A stretch of DNA of 64,000 bases from an uncultured Pseudomonadota bacterium. GTDB lineage: Bacteria; Myxococcota_A; UBA796; GCA-2862545. Shown here one piece after another: positions 17,143 to 26,330 of this stretch (positions are counted from its first letter, which is position 1; each line of letters opens with the position of its first letter). Position numbers and translations under genes: made by a program. The notes beneath the pieces are model-generated. The model saw only the letters and a list, made by a program, of their open reading frames with translations, made no database searches and was not told the DNA's origin. Location: contig CAJXTB010000020.1 of the NCBI GenBank assembly GCA_913061235.1, forward strand, positions 55,000 to 118,999, read 5' to 3'.

Positions 17143-18351
17143 CTACGGGCACGACAGGGTGGTGGACAGCCGGTAGCCGTTACTGGCGCCATCGTATCCA
17201 AACACCCGTACGTAGGCCGCGCCTTGGCCGAGCACCGCGGACACCGACTCGTTGTTGGTCCCGGTCTCGCCCGTGGCGATAGCTACGCCATTACGGTCGG
17301 TCAGCTCCATGTCGATATCGCCGCCTGAGTGTGTGAAGGTCGCGGTCACAGTTGCCGTGCAGCCTTCCGCTTCTGGGAACTTGTACCAGTCATTGTCGTC
17401 GCAGGTTGCGGCTCCAAACGTACCGTTCCACATGGTCTGCTGGGCTTGGCCGCGTGTGTCGTTCGGCTCGAAGGGGTCGTCGCCAGGGCAGGTTCGGGCG
17501 GTGCTTGAACACACCGAGCTTGAGCCGGCCAGGCCGTAGTTGCCGTCGACGTCTCCGATTGCGCGCAGCCATGTCGGGCCGTTGGCAATGACGCGGACGG
17601 CGGTCTGCGTACTCGACGGGATGGCGTCGAACCCAAGGCCGTTGGCGTCTACTGCACTCATAGAGAGGGAGGCCGGGGACACCGGGGTGGCCACGTATTG
17701 AACGAGGCATCCTGACTGCGAGTTCGCGCGGAACCAGTCTTCGTCGCCCTCACAGATGCGGCCAATGACGTCGACCTGATCGATGAGATTGCCTGCGGTC
17801 TGCTGGGTGTCATCGTCTTCGCGGTTGTCGTCCACGCACACCGCACCACAGTCAGCGGTCACGGCGAGGGTGTAGGTGTTCTCGGCATTTGTGCGGCCTT
17901 CCACTCCGATTATCCACGTATCGGTCTCGTCGGCGGTCCAGACAAGCTGCTCGGTGCCGGTGCTGTTGACGCTGCTGCCAACACCAAAGCCATCTCTGTA
18001 CAGTATGAGGTCGATGTTGCCGCCGTCGACTGGAAAGGCGAGGTCGGCCGTCAGCTCGCATCGCCGTTCGCCTATGACCGCGTAAAAGTCGGGGTCGTTG
18101 CGGCAGATGACGCCGGAGAGTGAGGCTGGAAGTGGCGTGTCGTTGGCGTCTTCAGGGCTGTCATTGGGCTCGCCGACGTCGTCTGCACAGTCCGGGTCGT
18201 CGGTGTCTGGGTCGTCTGTGCCCTCGGTCCCCACATCGTCCGTGTCTCCGGCTTCTGTGTCGACATCTGCCTCGGTGCCTGGCGTGCGGTCCGAGTCGAT
18301 GGGTTCGAGCGGCGTGCAGGCGGTGAGAGCCAGTAGGATGAGGAAGGACAT
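17143..18351 (-). CDS. Lipoprotein with three PPC (pre-peptidase C-terminal) domains
   Basis: 402 aa. Signal peptide with lipobox LTAC (Cys12), then an Asp/Thr/Glu-rich linker (about residues 17-58) rich in calcium-binding-like acidic residues. Three repeats follow, each beginning with EPND or an equivalent (VGEPNDSPEDAN, NREDDDTQQTAGN, PFEPNDTRGQAQQ) and carrying the D-x-D-x-[YF] core (NDPDFYAV, GDEDWFRA, CDDNDWYKF). These are PPC jelly-roll domains, usually found attached to secreted proteases; here they stand alone with paired cysteines. It is probably a surface or periplasmic binding protein. The ligand is unknown. Confidence 0.8.
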   Translation of the reverse strand: MSFLILLALTACTPLEPIDSDRTPGTEADVDTEAGDTDDVGTEGTDDPDTDDPDCADDVGEPNDSPEDANDTPLPASLSGVICRNDPDFYAVIGERRCELTADLAFPVDGGNIDLILYRDGFGVGSSVNSTGTEQLVWTADETDTWIIGVEGRTNAENTYTLAVTADCGAVCVDDNREDDDTQQTAGNLIDQVDVIGRICEGDEDWFRANSQSGCLVQYVATPVSPASLSMSAVDANGLGFDAIPSSTQTAVRVIANGPTWLRAIGDVDGNYGLAGSSSVCSSTARTCPGDDPFEPNDTRGQAQQTMWNGTFGAATCDDNDWYKFPEAEGCTATVTATFTHSGGDIDMELTDRNGVAIATGETGTNNESVSAVLGQGAAYVRVFGYDGASNGYRLSTTLSCP

Positions 18352-18518
18352 GCGAACTCCGGTGACGCTGAGTCCTTATGCAGGCTGGACGTGGGTTTCG
18401 TCAAGCGCTCCCCTGAGTCTGGTCTGCTTTGCTGCGGACGAGGGGGGCGTGCGCTTGGCGCTGTCGTCGTCGAAGGTGTTGAGCGTCTGGCCATTTTGGG
18501 CGGTACTCAAACGCAAGA

Positions 18519-18544
18519 CGCCGAGTGCAATGAAGCACTCGGCG
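18519..18544 (-). terminator. Hairpin terminator after the twin-domain secreted protein gene
   Basis: A perfect ten-base-pair inverted repeat (CGCCGAGTGC / GCACTCGGCG) with a six-base loop lies 37 bases beyond the stop of the minus-strand gene at 18581. On that strand it is followed by TCTTGCGTTTGAG, a weak T tract. It probably ends that transcript before the PPC lipoprotein gene. Confidence 0.6.
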
Positions 18545-18580
18545 CCTAGACTTACGTCGTTGAAAACGACCGAAACATGC

Positions 18581-19540
18581 CTATTGGCAGAGGTTTCCGC
18601 CGCGCTCGGAGACGTTGAGGATGGCCTGCTGTGCAGGGCCGTCGCCGTAGGTGCCAACCCAGACGTCGTACTGACCGGACGGCGGGGAGTTGAGGGTCAC
18701 AACTGGGTTGCTACCTTCGCTGTCGTCATCACAGTGCCAGTTGCCGGAGGCATCGTTGATGACCAGGGTGGTGTCTTCGGATGAGCAGGATGCAAAGCGA
18801 AGCGGTGCGGAGCCTGGGGTGAAGTTCAGACGGAAGTCCGGACGGTCTGCGGCGATGTGACCGGCACAGCTCGACGGGATGTTCGGAATTTCGTCAACAT
18901 CGGTTCCGCCGCCAGCGAGAACGGTGACGCGGTGGGGGTCAGGCTCAAAGCCGCCAGCGAGGGAGATGGTGCCGTAGCGGGGCTCGCCGGTCACGCTGAT
19001 GCCGCTGCCGCCGCCGCCAGTCGATGGAGCGGGGGTGGCTGCTGAACCGCCCGTTGAACCGTTACAGATGGTGCCGCCGCGCTCGGTGAAGCGGACGGTT
19101 GCAGGCTGCGAGGAGCCTTCGCTGTAGGTACCGACCCAGACGTCGTACTGACCGGTTGCTGCACCGTTGAAGGTGACGACTGGATTGCGGTCTTCGGTGT
19201 CGTCATCACAGTGCCATCCACCGGATGGGTCATTGATGATGAGGCTGGTGTCTTCCGATGCACACGAGGCAATGCGGAAGGGGGCGCTACCAGCGGTAAA
19301 GTTGACGCGGATGTCTGGCTGCGCAGTGACGATGTGGCCGCGACAGTTGCTCGGCAAGCTCATGGTCTGAACGTCTGTGTCACCGCCTGCGCGGACCGAC
19401 ACATCGTGTGGGTCTGGGGTGAAACCGGCGTTCAAGGTCACCGTACCGTAGAGGGGGTCGCCGCTTGTGTTTGGGTTGGCAAGGGCGGTGCTGGCCAGGG
19501 CGAGGCCCGCGGCCACGGCGATAATACGGCTGGAAGTCAT
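18581..19540 (-). CDS. Secreted protein with two copies of a CDDD-type domain
   Basis: 319 aa. Signal peptide MTSSRIIAVAAGLALASTALA, then two tandem copies of a domain of about 120 residues (about 27-150 and 180-319) joined by a Gly/Ser/Pro linker. Each copy reads GFxPDPHxVxV, PSxCxGHI, NFTxGSAPxR, SEDTxLxIND, WHCDDD, NPVVTxN and GQYDVWVGTY, ending in ERGG plus a Cys. Four conserved cysteines per copy suggest two disulfides. Similar WxCDDD/YDVWVGTY domains occur in many secreted proteins of unknown function; I cannot name a ligand. The DPH and CDDD motifs may bind metal. Confidence 0.75.
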   Translation of the reverse strand: MTSSRIIAVAAGLALASTALANPNTSGDPLYGTVTLNAGFTPDPHDVSVRAGGDTDVQTMSLPSNCRGHIVTAQPDIRVNFTAGSAPFRIASCASEDTSLIINDPSGGWHCDDDTEDRNPVVTFNGAATGQYDVWVGTYSEGSSQPATVRFTERGGTICNGSTGGSAATPAPSTGGGGSGISVTGEPRYGTISLAGGFEPDPHRVTVLAGGGTDVDEIPNIPSSCAGHIAADRPDFRLNFTPGSAPLRFASCSSEDTTLVINDASGNWHCDDDSEGSNPVVTLNSPPSGQYDVWVGTYGDGPAQQAILNVSERGGNLCQ

Positions 19541-19694
19541 GGTGTCTCCGGGGTTGGTTGCTGTCGGGTCACGGTTTGTCGACCGCTGTGACAACTGCCC
19601 CTCAAGGAATGACCGGCGGTCACTATTCCCCGAGGGTGGCGGAAGGTACCAGCCTGGCCGATCATTGGCGAGCCGTTGTAAGATCGGCGCAGGA

Positions 19695-19955
19695 CTACAG
19701 CCGCTGGTCAAGAGCCTTAGCGAGCGCAAAATCCAGTTCCGTCAATCGTCCTACGTCATGTGTTGTCACGCGCAAGCGAACGTAGCCCCACCCAAATTCA
19801 ATGTCAGGATGATGGTTGGCGGTCTCCGAAATGTCGCCAATGACGTTTACGGCACGAAGCGCTTCGGCGAAATCGGCGAAACGCAGCGTCCGTTTCAGCG
19901 CGGCGCCCTGAACGCACCAGTCAGAATGCAGGCCATCTAATCGTGGGTCGGACAT
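19695..19955 (-). CDS. phhB: Pterin-4a-carbinolamine dehydratase
   Basis: 86 aa, the standard short length. The active-site signature NHHPDIEFGWGYVRLRVTTH is complete, with the paired histidines that dehydrate 4a-hydroxytetrahydrobiopterin so that the pterin cofactor can be recycled after aromatic hydroxylation. Start ATG with AGGAGG just upstream. No phenylalanine hydroxylase gene is present in the window, so it may serve an enzyme encoded elsewhere or a general pterin role. It is divergent from the phospho-sugar mutase gene. Confidence 0.9.
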   Translation of the reverse strand: MSDPRLDGLHSDWCVQGAALKRTLRFADFAEALRAVNVIGDISETANHHPDIEFGWGYVRLRVTTHDVGRLTELDFALAKALDQRL

Positions 19956-20018
19956 GCGGACCTCCTAGACCAGCGTGATAGCGTTGAGGCCGTGCTGTGG
20001 CATGCAGGAGAGACTCTA

Positions 20019-21749
20019 ATGGACGTACGAAAAGCCGCTGAGGCGTGGATTGCAACGGACCCTGACCCAGTGACCCAAGCCGCCGGGGCGGAGGTGTTGG
20101 CACGAGGAAATCCGGCGGAGCTGGCGTCTCACTTTGGGCAGCGCTTACAGTTCGGAACAGCGGGCATGCGCGGTGCGATTGGACCGGGTCCGGGTCGAAT
20201 GAACCGGGCAACGGTTCGCTGGGTCACCGCAGGCTTTGCGCAGTACCTGCTAGACGTGCAGCCGTCAGTCGTCGCCCGAGGCATCGTGATTGGCTTTGAC
20301 GGGCGTCATGGGTCGGTTGAGTTTGCTGAAGACGCTGCGCGGGTCCTGGCAGGTCGCGGTATTCCTGTGCATACCTACGATTCGCTGTGTCCGACGCCGG
20401 AGCTCGCCTTTGCTGTGCGGCATCTGGGAGCGGCTGGCGGCATCATGGTCACCGCGAGCCACAATCCCCCCCAAGACAACGGCTACAAGGTGTATTGGGA
20501 GGATGGCGCACAGATCATCCCGCCGCATGACGTTGGCATCAGCAGTGCTATCGACGCCATTGCCGACCGGTCCGCAATCCGCTTGCCAAAGCTGGACGTG
20601 CTGCGCGACAGCGGCATTGTACGGTCCGTCACGGGTGTGGTCCGTGAGACCTACCTCGCTGCCATTGCCAAGCTCCGCGTCCGTCCCGCGACTGGCGTCT
20701 GCATCGCCTACACCCCCCTTCACGGCGTTGGCTGGGAGTTGCTCCAGATCGCCCTTCACGGGAACGGACACACGGATCTGCATGTTGTCGCGGAGCAAGC
20801 CCAGCCGGATGGCGACTTTCCAACTGTGGCGTTCCCCAATCCGGAAGAGCCAGGTGCCATGGACCTTGTGTCGCGACTCGCACGGGACCTAGATGCGGAC
20901 ATTGTCATGGCCAACGACCCGGATGCGGACCGGTTGGCGGTTCAGGTCAAGCACGATGATGAGTGGACCTCGCTGTCTGGCAATGAGCTCGGCGCCCTCA
21001 TTGCCGACGAACTGCTTTCTTATGGGCAGAGCGACGGCCCAGAGCGCATGGTCGCAACGTCGATTGTCTCGTCTACCTTGCTCGCCAAGCTCGCTGCGCG
21101 TCATGGGGCTGCGTATGCTGAGACCCTGACCGGCTTTAAGTGGATTGCGAACCGTGCAATCGCCCATGAAGCGAGCGGGGGACGCTTTGTCATGGGGTAT
21201 GAAGAGGCGCTTGGCTACTGTGTTGGCTCGGTTGTGGGTGACAAGGACGGAATCAGTGCTGCGCTCATTGTGGCGGACATGGCGGCTGCCGAGAAGGCCA
21301 AGGGCCGCACGCTGCTCGACCGACTCACTGATATCTACCGTCGCCACGGCCTTCACGCCGGGCATCAAGAAGCGCGTACGCTTCCGGGGGCATCCGGTGC
21401 CGCGCGTATGGCAGCCATCATGCAGCGTCTGCGAACCGACCCACCCACTTCAGTAGACGGCGTCACGCTCGAGTCTATGGTCGACATTCAGTCTGGAGAG
21501 TCACGGGTCTTTGTTGACGGTGCCAAAGCGCCGGTCCTCGACCTTCCGCCCAGCAACGTGCTCGCCTTCTACTTCAGCGACGGCAGCCGAGTCTTGGCGC
21601 GGCCCAGCGGCACCGAACCGAAGATCAAGTTCTACTTTGAGCTGGTTGTGAAGATGCGCTCGAACGGCAAGCTGAAGACGGCGAAGAGACGGGCACAGCC
21701 GTTGCTCGCCAAGCGAGTGGGGGCGTTCGTCGCTCAAGCTCTCGCGTAG
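20019..21749 (+). CDS. Phospho-sugar mutase (phosphoglucomutase/phosphomannomutase family)
   Basis: 576 aa, typical of the PGM2/PgcA branch. It has FGTAGMRG near residue 45, the phosphoserine loop TASHNPPQDNGYK, the metal loop DPDADRLA, the sugar-specificity loop GYEEALGY and the C-terminal phosphate-binding RPSGTEPKIKFYFE. It interconverts hexose-1- and hexose-6-phosphates (or pentose phosphates), feeding cell-wall or storage polysaccharide synthesis. The chosen ATG has GCAGGAG upstream; an earlier in-frame codon adds nine unlikely residues. Cytoplasmic and monocistronic. Confidence 0.93.
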   Translation: MDVRKAAEAWIATDPDPVTQAAGAEVLARGNPAELASHFGQRLQFGTAGMRGAIGPGPGRMNRATVRWVTAGFAQYLLDVQPSVVARGIVIGFDGRHGSVEFAEDAARVLAGRGIPVHTYDSLCPTPELAFAVRHLGAAGGIMVTASHNPPQDNGYKVYWEDGAQIIPPHDVGISSAIDAIADRSAIRLPKLDVLRDSGIVRSVTGVVRETYLAAIAKLRVRPATGVCIAYTPLHGVGWELLQIALHGNGHTDLHVVAEQAQPDGDFPTVAFPNPEEPGAMDLVSRLARDLDADIVMANDPDADRLAVQVKHDDEWTSLSGNELGALIADELLSYGQSDGPERMVATSIVSSTLLAKLAARHGAAYAETLTGFKWIANRAIAHEASGGRFVMGYEEALGYCVGSVVGDKDGISAALIVADMAAAEKAKGRTLLDRLTDIYRRHGLHAGHQEARTLPGASGAARMAAIMQRLRTDPPTSVDGVTLESMVDIQSGESRVFVDGAKAPVLDLPPSNVLAFYFSDGSRVLARPSGTEPKIKFYFELVVKMRSNGKLKTAKRRAQPLLAKRVGAFVAQALA

Positions 21750-21772
21750 CGGAGTGATTCCGTGATCCGGGA

Positions 21773-21897
21773 GTTCAGAGGTCAGATATCGGATGTCAGA
21801 GTAACCGGCTTGCGCCGGGTGCGTTCTGCGTTTGCTTGCTAAGCGCCGGCTTCGAAGAAGCCTGCTCTGACTTCTGAACCCTGACGTCTGACATCCG
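21773..21897. repeat. Intergenic repeat with scattered TCAGA boxes and two hairpins
   Basis: Between the mutase stop and the zinc-ribbon gene lies a compact structured element. GTTCAGAGGTCAGA (21773-21786) recurs inverted with one mismatch at 21866-21879, and CGGATGTCAGA (21790-21800) recurs as an exact inverse at 21887-21897. The two pairs are interleaved rather than nested. Between them are two short hairpins: CCGGC-TTGC-GCCGG (21805-21818) and GGCTTC-GAA-GAAGCC (21848-21862). The pattern suggests a non-coding repetitive element; no coding sequence is visible. Confidence 0.55.
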
Positions 21898-21954
21898 GCA
21901 AACTTAGTTCTTAGGGACGCCATCGTCGTACAGCACTAGCTTGCGAGATTCTAC

Positions 21955-22296
21955 TTACCGGTTCTTCTTGAGGTCATCCAGCGCCGACAGCACGCCGCCA
22001 GGGCCTGAGATCTGGCGCGGCTGACGCGGAGGTGCCGGGGCCACGCTTGCAGCGGAGTCGTACGGACTGCGACCACGTGGACTGTTTCCGCTACCGGGGC
22101 CGCCGCCAACGAGGTCGTCGATGCTCATGTTGTCATCGTCGTCTTCATCAAAGGCTGCCTTGAGCCCGAACATGTCCTTGATGCCGATCTGCGCTTTGCA
22201 CGACGGGCACACGGCTACACCTTCTTGGACCTCAACCTTTTCAGGGTCAATGTGGGCCTTGCAAGAAGGACAGCGGACATGGTCAAAGTAAGACAT
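21955..22296 (-). CDS. Zinc-ribbon protein with disordered tail
   Basis: 113 aa from the ATG with CAGGAG upstream. Residues about 6-35 form a zinc ribbon (CPSCKAHID and CPSCKAQIG). A run of acidic residues (DEDDDDN) and a Gly/Pro/Ser/Arg-rich disordered stretch follow, ending in GVLSALDDLKKNR. It is soluble and cytoplasmic. I recognise no family beyond the ribbon; it could be a small adaptor or nucleic-acid-associated protein. Confidence 0.7.
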   Translation of the reverse strand: MSYFDHVRCPSCKAHIDPEKVEVQEGVAVCPSCKAQIGIKDMFGLKAAFDEDDDDNMSIDDLVGGGPGSGNSPRGRSPYDSAASVAPAPPRQPRQISGPGGVLSALDDLKKNR

Positions 22297-22413
22297 GAGG
22301 GTCTCCTGTCTGCGACCGTAGCACGAGTCCTGCACAAAATTGGTACGAGTGACAGACCAATGTGACCAGCGGCCGGATTCCGGTGTAAGACGGGGACTCT
22401 GCTTGGAGTTGTT

Positions 22414-24663
22414 GTGCGGCTGGTTGTTCTCGCGTTGCTTGTGTCGTGTACACCTGAGTCTGAGGACCCCACTGTGGACTCAACGTCGGAACCGATTGCC
22501 GACTATGACCCGCTGGAGTGGGTCGATCCCATGGTCGGGACGGGCGGCCTCGCTGCCCAGGTAGCAGCAGTGAGCCCCGGTGCTTCCGCACCCCTCGGCA
22601 TGGTCTTGGTGGGGCCGAATACGCGGAGCTCGTCTACAGGCGACCTCGGCTTTTACCACTTCGCTGGCTACCACTATGACGACGACCGAATCGAGGGGTT
22701 TGCCCATACGCATGCCCACGGAATGGGCATCAACGACTACGGTGCGGTGCACGTCATGCCGCGCGCACAGTGGGACGACCGCTACACCCGCGACCGTGGC
22801 CGCGCAGCGCCCTTTGAGCACGACCGCGAGTGGGCGACGGCGGGGCGATACCAGGCAGATCTACTCGATGATGGCACCCATGTAGACATTGTCGCATCCA
22901 CCCGAAGTGCACTGCATACCTACACCTTTGAGGCCGGGGCAGAGCCGTTGGTGCTCATTGACTTGGGGCACACGCTCGGAGACATTGAGATTGCCGAAGC
23001 CAACCTGTCCATTGACGTCGAGAGCGCGTCCTGGTCGGGCTTTCAGCGGCTGCTCGGTGGCTACAGTTCTCGCTTTGCCGGCCTTCAGACCCACTTCGTT
23101 GCCGAGTTTGAGCCGGCTCCCATTGCGTCGGGCACATGGTCCGACCGCGACACCGTGCTGGCAGACACCACCGAGGTCTCGGGCGTGCAGTCCGGTGGAT
23201 GGGTGGAGTTCCCGCCAGGCACCACGACCGTTCAGATGCGCTTAGCAGTCAGCTACATTGGACCGGATGGGGCCTTTGCAAACCTTCGCGCTGAGCAACC
23301 CGACTGGGATGCCGAGGCTCGCTTGGCCGAGGTCGAAGGGGAGTGGCGGGAGCAGCTGTCTCGCGTTCGCGTTCGTGGCGGCACAGACGCCCAGAAGACC
23401 ACCTTCCACTCGGCCATCTACCACTCGCTGCTGATGCCCTCGCGCTTCACAGACGTAGACGGTCGGTACCGCGGCCTAGACGGCGAGGTCCATACGGCAG
23501 ACTTCGACTACCTGACGGACCTGTCGCTGTGGGACACCTTCCGTACCTTGCACCCGCTGTGGATCCTGGCCTACCCGGAACATCAGCGCAGCACCCTCAA
23601 CTCGCTCATCCGTATGCAGGCAGACGGAGGCTCCATGCCTCGCTGGCCAATGGCGCATGGGTACACCGGCGGCATGGTCGGCTCTCCCGCACAGCACCTG
23701 TTCGCTGAGAGCTACCTCAAGGACTTGGATGGGTGGGACGCCGCTGCGGCGTTCAATGCAGCATACCCGGCATCTATCGGACCGCAGGCATCTGCGGGGC
23801 GTGCGGGGATTGAGGCGTATGTGGACCTGGGAATGGTGACGTTTGAGGCGTCTAACCAGCCCGCCAGTAAGACACTAGAGTACGCCTGGGCCGACAACTC
23901 CATGAGCCTGTGGGCAGACGCCATGGGCCGCTCGGAGGAATCGGACCGGCTGTTCGACCTCTCCCAGTCGTGGCGCAACACGTGGTCTCCCGAGTATTCG
24001 TTCTTCATCGGCCACTTTGCCGACGGCAGCGTGGCGTGGGAAGAGGACCGCTCGCTGACGTGGACCAATGACTTCACCGAAGGCAACGCGTGGCACTATG
24101 TCTGGGGCGTCCCGTATGACGTAGACGCACTCATTGACGTTCAGCATGGCGGGGACCGTGACGCGTTCATGGAGCGCTTGTCGACGTACTGGGACAACGT
24201 CTACGACGAAGAAGATGACGCGCTGCCAGACGACTACTACTGGCACGGCAACGAGCCCGTCATGCACTACGCCTACCTTGGGTCGCTCGCGGGAAACCGG
24301 GACCAGTCGGCTGAAGCGGCGCGCTGGGTCATGGCCAATCGGTACGATGAGACCCACGAAGGACTCGACGGAAACGACGACAGTGGCACGCTCTCAGCAT
24401 GGTTCGTCCTGTCGTCCATGGGCCTGTTCCCGATAGCTGGAACGGATACCTACGCGCTCGGCTCGCCGCTCTTTGAGCGCGTTGAAATCGACCGTGAGGA
24501 CGGCTCAATGTGGGTCGTGCGTGCACCCGGTGTGTCCGAAGATGCCAAGTATATCTCCACCGCTCGGTTTGATGACGACGTTGTCACTGGCGGCACATTC
24601 ACCCACGACCAGTGGGCGGGTGCCGAGGCGCTCATCTTGGAGATGAGCGCGGACTCGCTGTAG
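22414..24663 (+). CDS. GH92 family alpha-mannosidase lipoprotein
   Basis: 749 aa, GTG start with GGAG upstream. Lipobox LVSC (Cys12). The body matches glycoside hydrolase family 92: VDPMVGTGG near the N-terminus, FAHTHAHGMG, DFDYLTDLSLWDTFRTLHPL mid-protein, and the C-terminal YWHGNEP, GNDDSGTLSAWFVLSSMGLFP and AGTDTYALGSPLF. The family are calcium-dependent exo-acting alpha-1,2/1,3/1,4-mannosidases. Here it would be anchored in the envelope and trim mannose from glycoproteins or mannans. It stands alone, not in a polysaccharide-utilisation locus. Family call firm; linkage specificity not readable. Confidence 0.92.
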   Translation: MRLVVLALLVSCTPESEDPTVDSTSEPIADYDPLEWVDPMVGTGGLAAQVAAVSPGASAPLGMVLVGPNTRSSSTGDLGFYHFAGYHYDDDRIEGFAHTHAHGMGINDYGAVHVMPRAQWDDRYTRDRGRAAPFEHDREWATAGRYQADLLDDGTHVDIVASTRSALHTYTFEAGAEPLVLIDLGHTLGDIEIAEANLSIDVESASWSGFQRLLGGYSSRFAGLQTHFVAEFEPAPIASGTWSDRDTVLADTTEVSGVQSGGWVEFPPGTTTVQMRLAVSYIGPDGAFANLRAEQPDWDAEARLAEVEGEWREQLSRVRVRGGTDAQKTTFHSAIYHSLLMPSRFTDVDGRYRGLDGEVHTADFDYLTDLSLWDTFRTLHPLWILAYPEHQRSTLNSLIRMQADGGSMPRWPMAHGYTGGMVGSPAQHLFAESYLKDLDGWDAAAAFNAAYPASIGPQASAGRAGIEAYVDLGMVTFEASNQPASKTLEYAWADNSMSLWADAMGRSEESDRLFDLSQSWRNTWSPEYSFFIGHFADGSVAWEEDRSLTWTNDFTEGNAWHYVWGVPYDVDALIDVQHGGDRDAFMERLSTYWDNVYDEEDDALPDDYYWHGNEPVMHYAYLGSLAGNRDQSAEAARWVMANRYDETHEGLDGNDDSGTLSAWFVLSSMGLFPIAGTDTYALGSPLFERVEIDREDGSMWVVRAPGVSEDAKYISTARFDDDVVTGGTFTHDQWAGAEALILEMSADSL

Positions 24664-24669
24664 ACGCGT

Positions 24670-25410
24670 CTAGAATATTGCGCAGGTCGGCAGGCTTCGG
24701 TAGTCAATGGCGGTGTCCGACGCGGTTCCGGTGGCAAAGCGATTGCCACTGGCCGTGTAGAACACCTCCGCTTGGCCGTTGGTGACAGTGACGTTGTACG
24801 TGACGTCACGCGGGCCGGCGAGGGACTGGATGAGGGCCGGGTCGCAGGTGGACTCGTTGGTGAGCAGCGTCAGGTCGAGAGGCAGGCTGTAGTCGCAGTC
24901 GGTACAGTTGACCGGTGTGCCTTTGGTGCCGAACACCGACCAGGTCAGCTGACAATCGTAGCCCGGACCCGCCTGCCAGGCGGGGTTCGCACGCATGCCC
25001 AGGACGGCGTACCCACGGATGGTGTTCCCAGTGAATGTGAGCCTGTGAAGGTGCCACACCAGCGCGCCGGGGTCCTGTCCGCCGTTCTCGCCGTCGCAGG
25101 CCGAGTCGTAGACGGGTGGATTCTCTGCCAGCGCCTGTGGGATGGGGTTGTCGGCTTGGGTGTCGGGATCGGTGTCTACGTCCACCGTCGTGTCTGGGTC
25201 GGTGTCGCTGTCTGTGCCAAACTCCGTGTCCGAGTCGGTGTCTCCATCAACAATGCCCGGACAGTCGAAGTCGCCGGCACAGCCTGGGTCTGCGCAGTCT
25301 TGTAGACCGTTGCCGTCGTTGTCGATGCTGTCGCTACAGTCACCAGCGAAGAACCCCTCGGGTTCGCCGCCACATGCCGTCGCCATGAGCAGAAAAATGT
25401 AAGCTCGCAC
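24670..25410 (-). CDS. Lipoprotein with DNDGxGLQDC signature and Asp-rich linker
   Basis: 246 aa from a GTG with TGAGGT just upstream; another GTG five codons earlier is possible. The signal peptide ends in MATAC. It then shows the Cys/Asp signature DCSDSIDNDGNGLQDCADPG, known from many myxobacterial lipoproteins, and an Asp/Thr linker of DTDSDTDT type. The C-terminal domain (about 105-246) has six cysteines including CTDCDY and is of unknown fold. It belongs with its upstream neighbour (25438-26229), which shares the layout, and probably forms an operon with it. Function unknown. Confidence 0.7.
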   Translation of the reverse strand: MRAYIFLLMATACGGEPEGFFAGDCSDSIDNDGNGLQDCADPGCAGDFDCPGIVDGDTDSDTEFGTDSDTDPDTTVDVDTDPDTQADNPIPQALAENPPVYDSACDGENGGQDPGALVWHLHRLTFTGNTIRGYAVLGMRANPAWQAGPGYDCQLTWSVFGTKGTPVNCTDCDYSLPLDLTLLTNESTCDPALIQSLAGPRDVTYNVTVTNGQAEVFYTASGNRFATGTASDTAIDYRSLPTCAIF

Positions 25411-25437
25411 GTCTACCTCAAGCACACTGGGTGCGTC

Positions 25438-26229
25438 CTATTCGCCGAAGCTAACCACAAGGTGGTGTTCTACCCGGTCGGTGAACAGCTCGATGATGCC
25501 TGTACTGGTCTCGGTATGGTCGGCGCTGTTGGTTTCTGAGTCGAAGCTCGCGTTCATCAGCCAGATGCCGAACTGCTCATTCGCGACAAGGTTTGGCGGG
25601 CGTGGGTCAACGTCGGCTTCGTTCGCGTGGGCCATCCACTGGTCGAGCTGGACCAGTTGGGTGCCCTCTGGAGGCTCGTCATCGGCCCGGAAGCGGAAGG
25701 AGTGGAAGGCTTCGCCGCTCTCGGGGACCCATGAGCCACCGCGAATCGCTTCGGAGCAACTGCCTTCGTCCTCCAAGTTGGAGACTTGCCAGGTTCCTTG
25801 GAACACGACTAGGTCGTCTTCGGCGCTCACGAAGGTTCCGCTGCCGCTGATCTCCATGACGCAGTCGCAGATGTCGTACGACTCGCAGGCCAGCGCATCA
25901 ATCCCTGGATCTCCGGCACCGATATCGTGCGTCTGGGTGTAGACGAGAGTGACGGTCCGCAGGTGATCGGCAATGGCATCGGGGTCATCGGTGAACCCGG
26001 TAGAGTCGTCTTCGGTGTCCCGATCGGTGCCTGGATCTGGATCTGGCGGGATGTAGTCGTCGCAAGACGGACTGCCGAAACAATCTGAGTCGGCGCAATC
26101 GAAGGCTCCGTCGCGGTCGTTGTCGGCGCCATCCTCACACTCGAAAGCGTTGTCGCCTTCGAATCGTGCTGGATTGGTAGATTCGCACGCCATGAAGGCC
26201 ACTGCGAGCCATATGACCGTTCTGTTCAC
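25438..26229 (-). CDS. Lipoprotein with DNDRDGAFDC signature and Asp-rich linker
   Basis: 263 aa. The start is placed at the GTG with TGGAGG six bases upstream; an in-frame GTG two codons earlier is too close to that site. The signal peptide ends in FMAC. The signature ECEDGADNDRDGAFDCADSD and a DPDPGTDRDTEDD linker precede a globular domain with a CESYDICDC cysteine cluster. No family is recognised. It has the same three-part layout as the next gene downstream (24670-25410), 27 bases away, which points to an ancient duplication or a shared surface role. Confidence 0.7.
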   Translation of the reverse strand: MNRTVIWLAVAFMACESTNPARFEGDNAFECEDGADNDRDGAFDCADSDCFGSPSCDDYIPPDPDPGTDRDTEDDSTGFTDDPDAIADHLRTVTLVYTQTHDIGAGDPGIDALACESYDICDCVMEISGSGTFVSAEDDLVVFQGTWQVSNLEDEGSCSEAIRGGSWVPESGEAFHSFRFRADDEPPEGTQLVQLDQWMAHANEADVDPRPPNLVANEQFGIWLMNASFDSETNSADHTETSTGIIELFTDRVEHHLVVSFGE

Positions 26230-26330
26230 CGGCACCTCCAGCGACAGTGTACGACGGTTTCGGGGTCACCTGCTCGACTGATCCGGTCCGCCACACTACA
26301 AGCGGCGGCTTGAAGCCTTTGGGGGCCCCC

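Noticed and set aside
17143..18351. RTX calcium-binding repeats
   Set aside because: The Asp-rich linker lacks the GGxGxD nonapeptide; the domains fit PPC.
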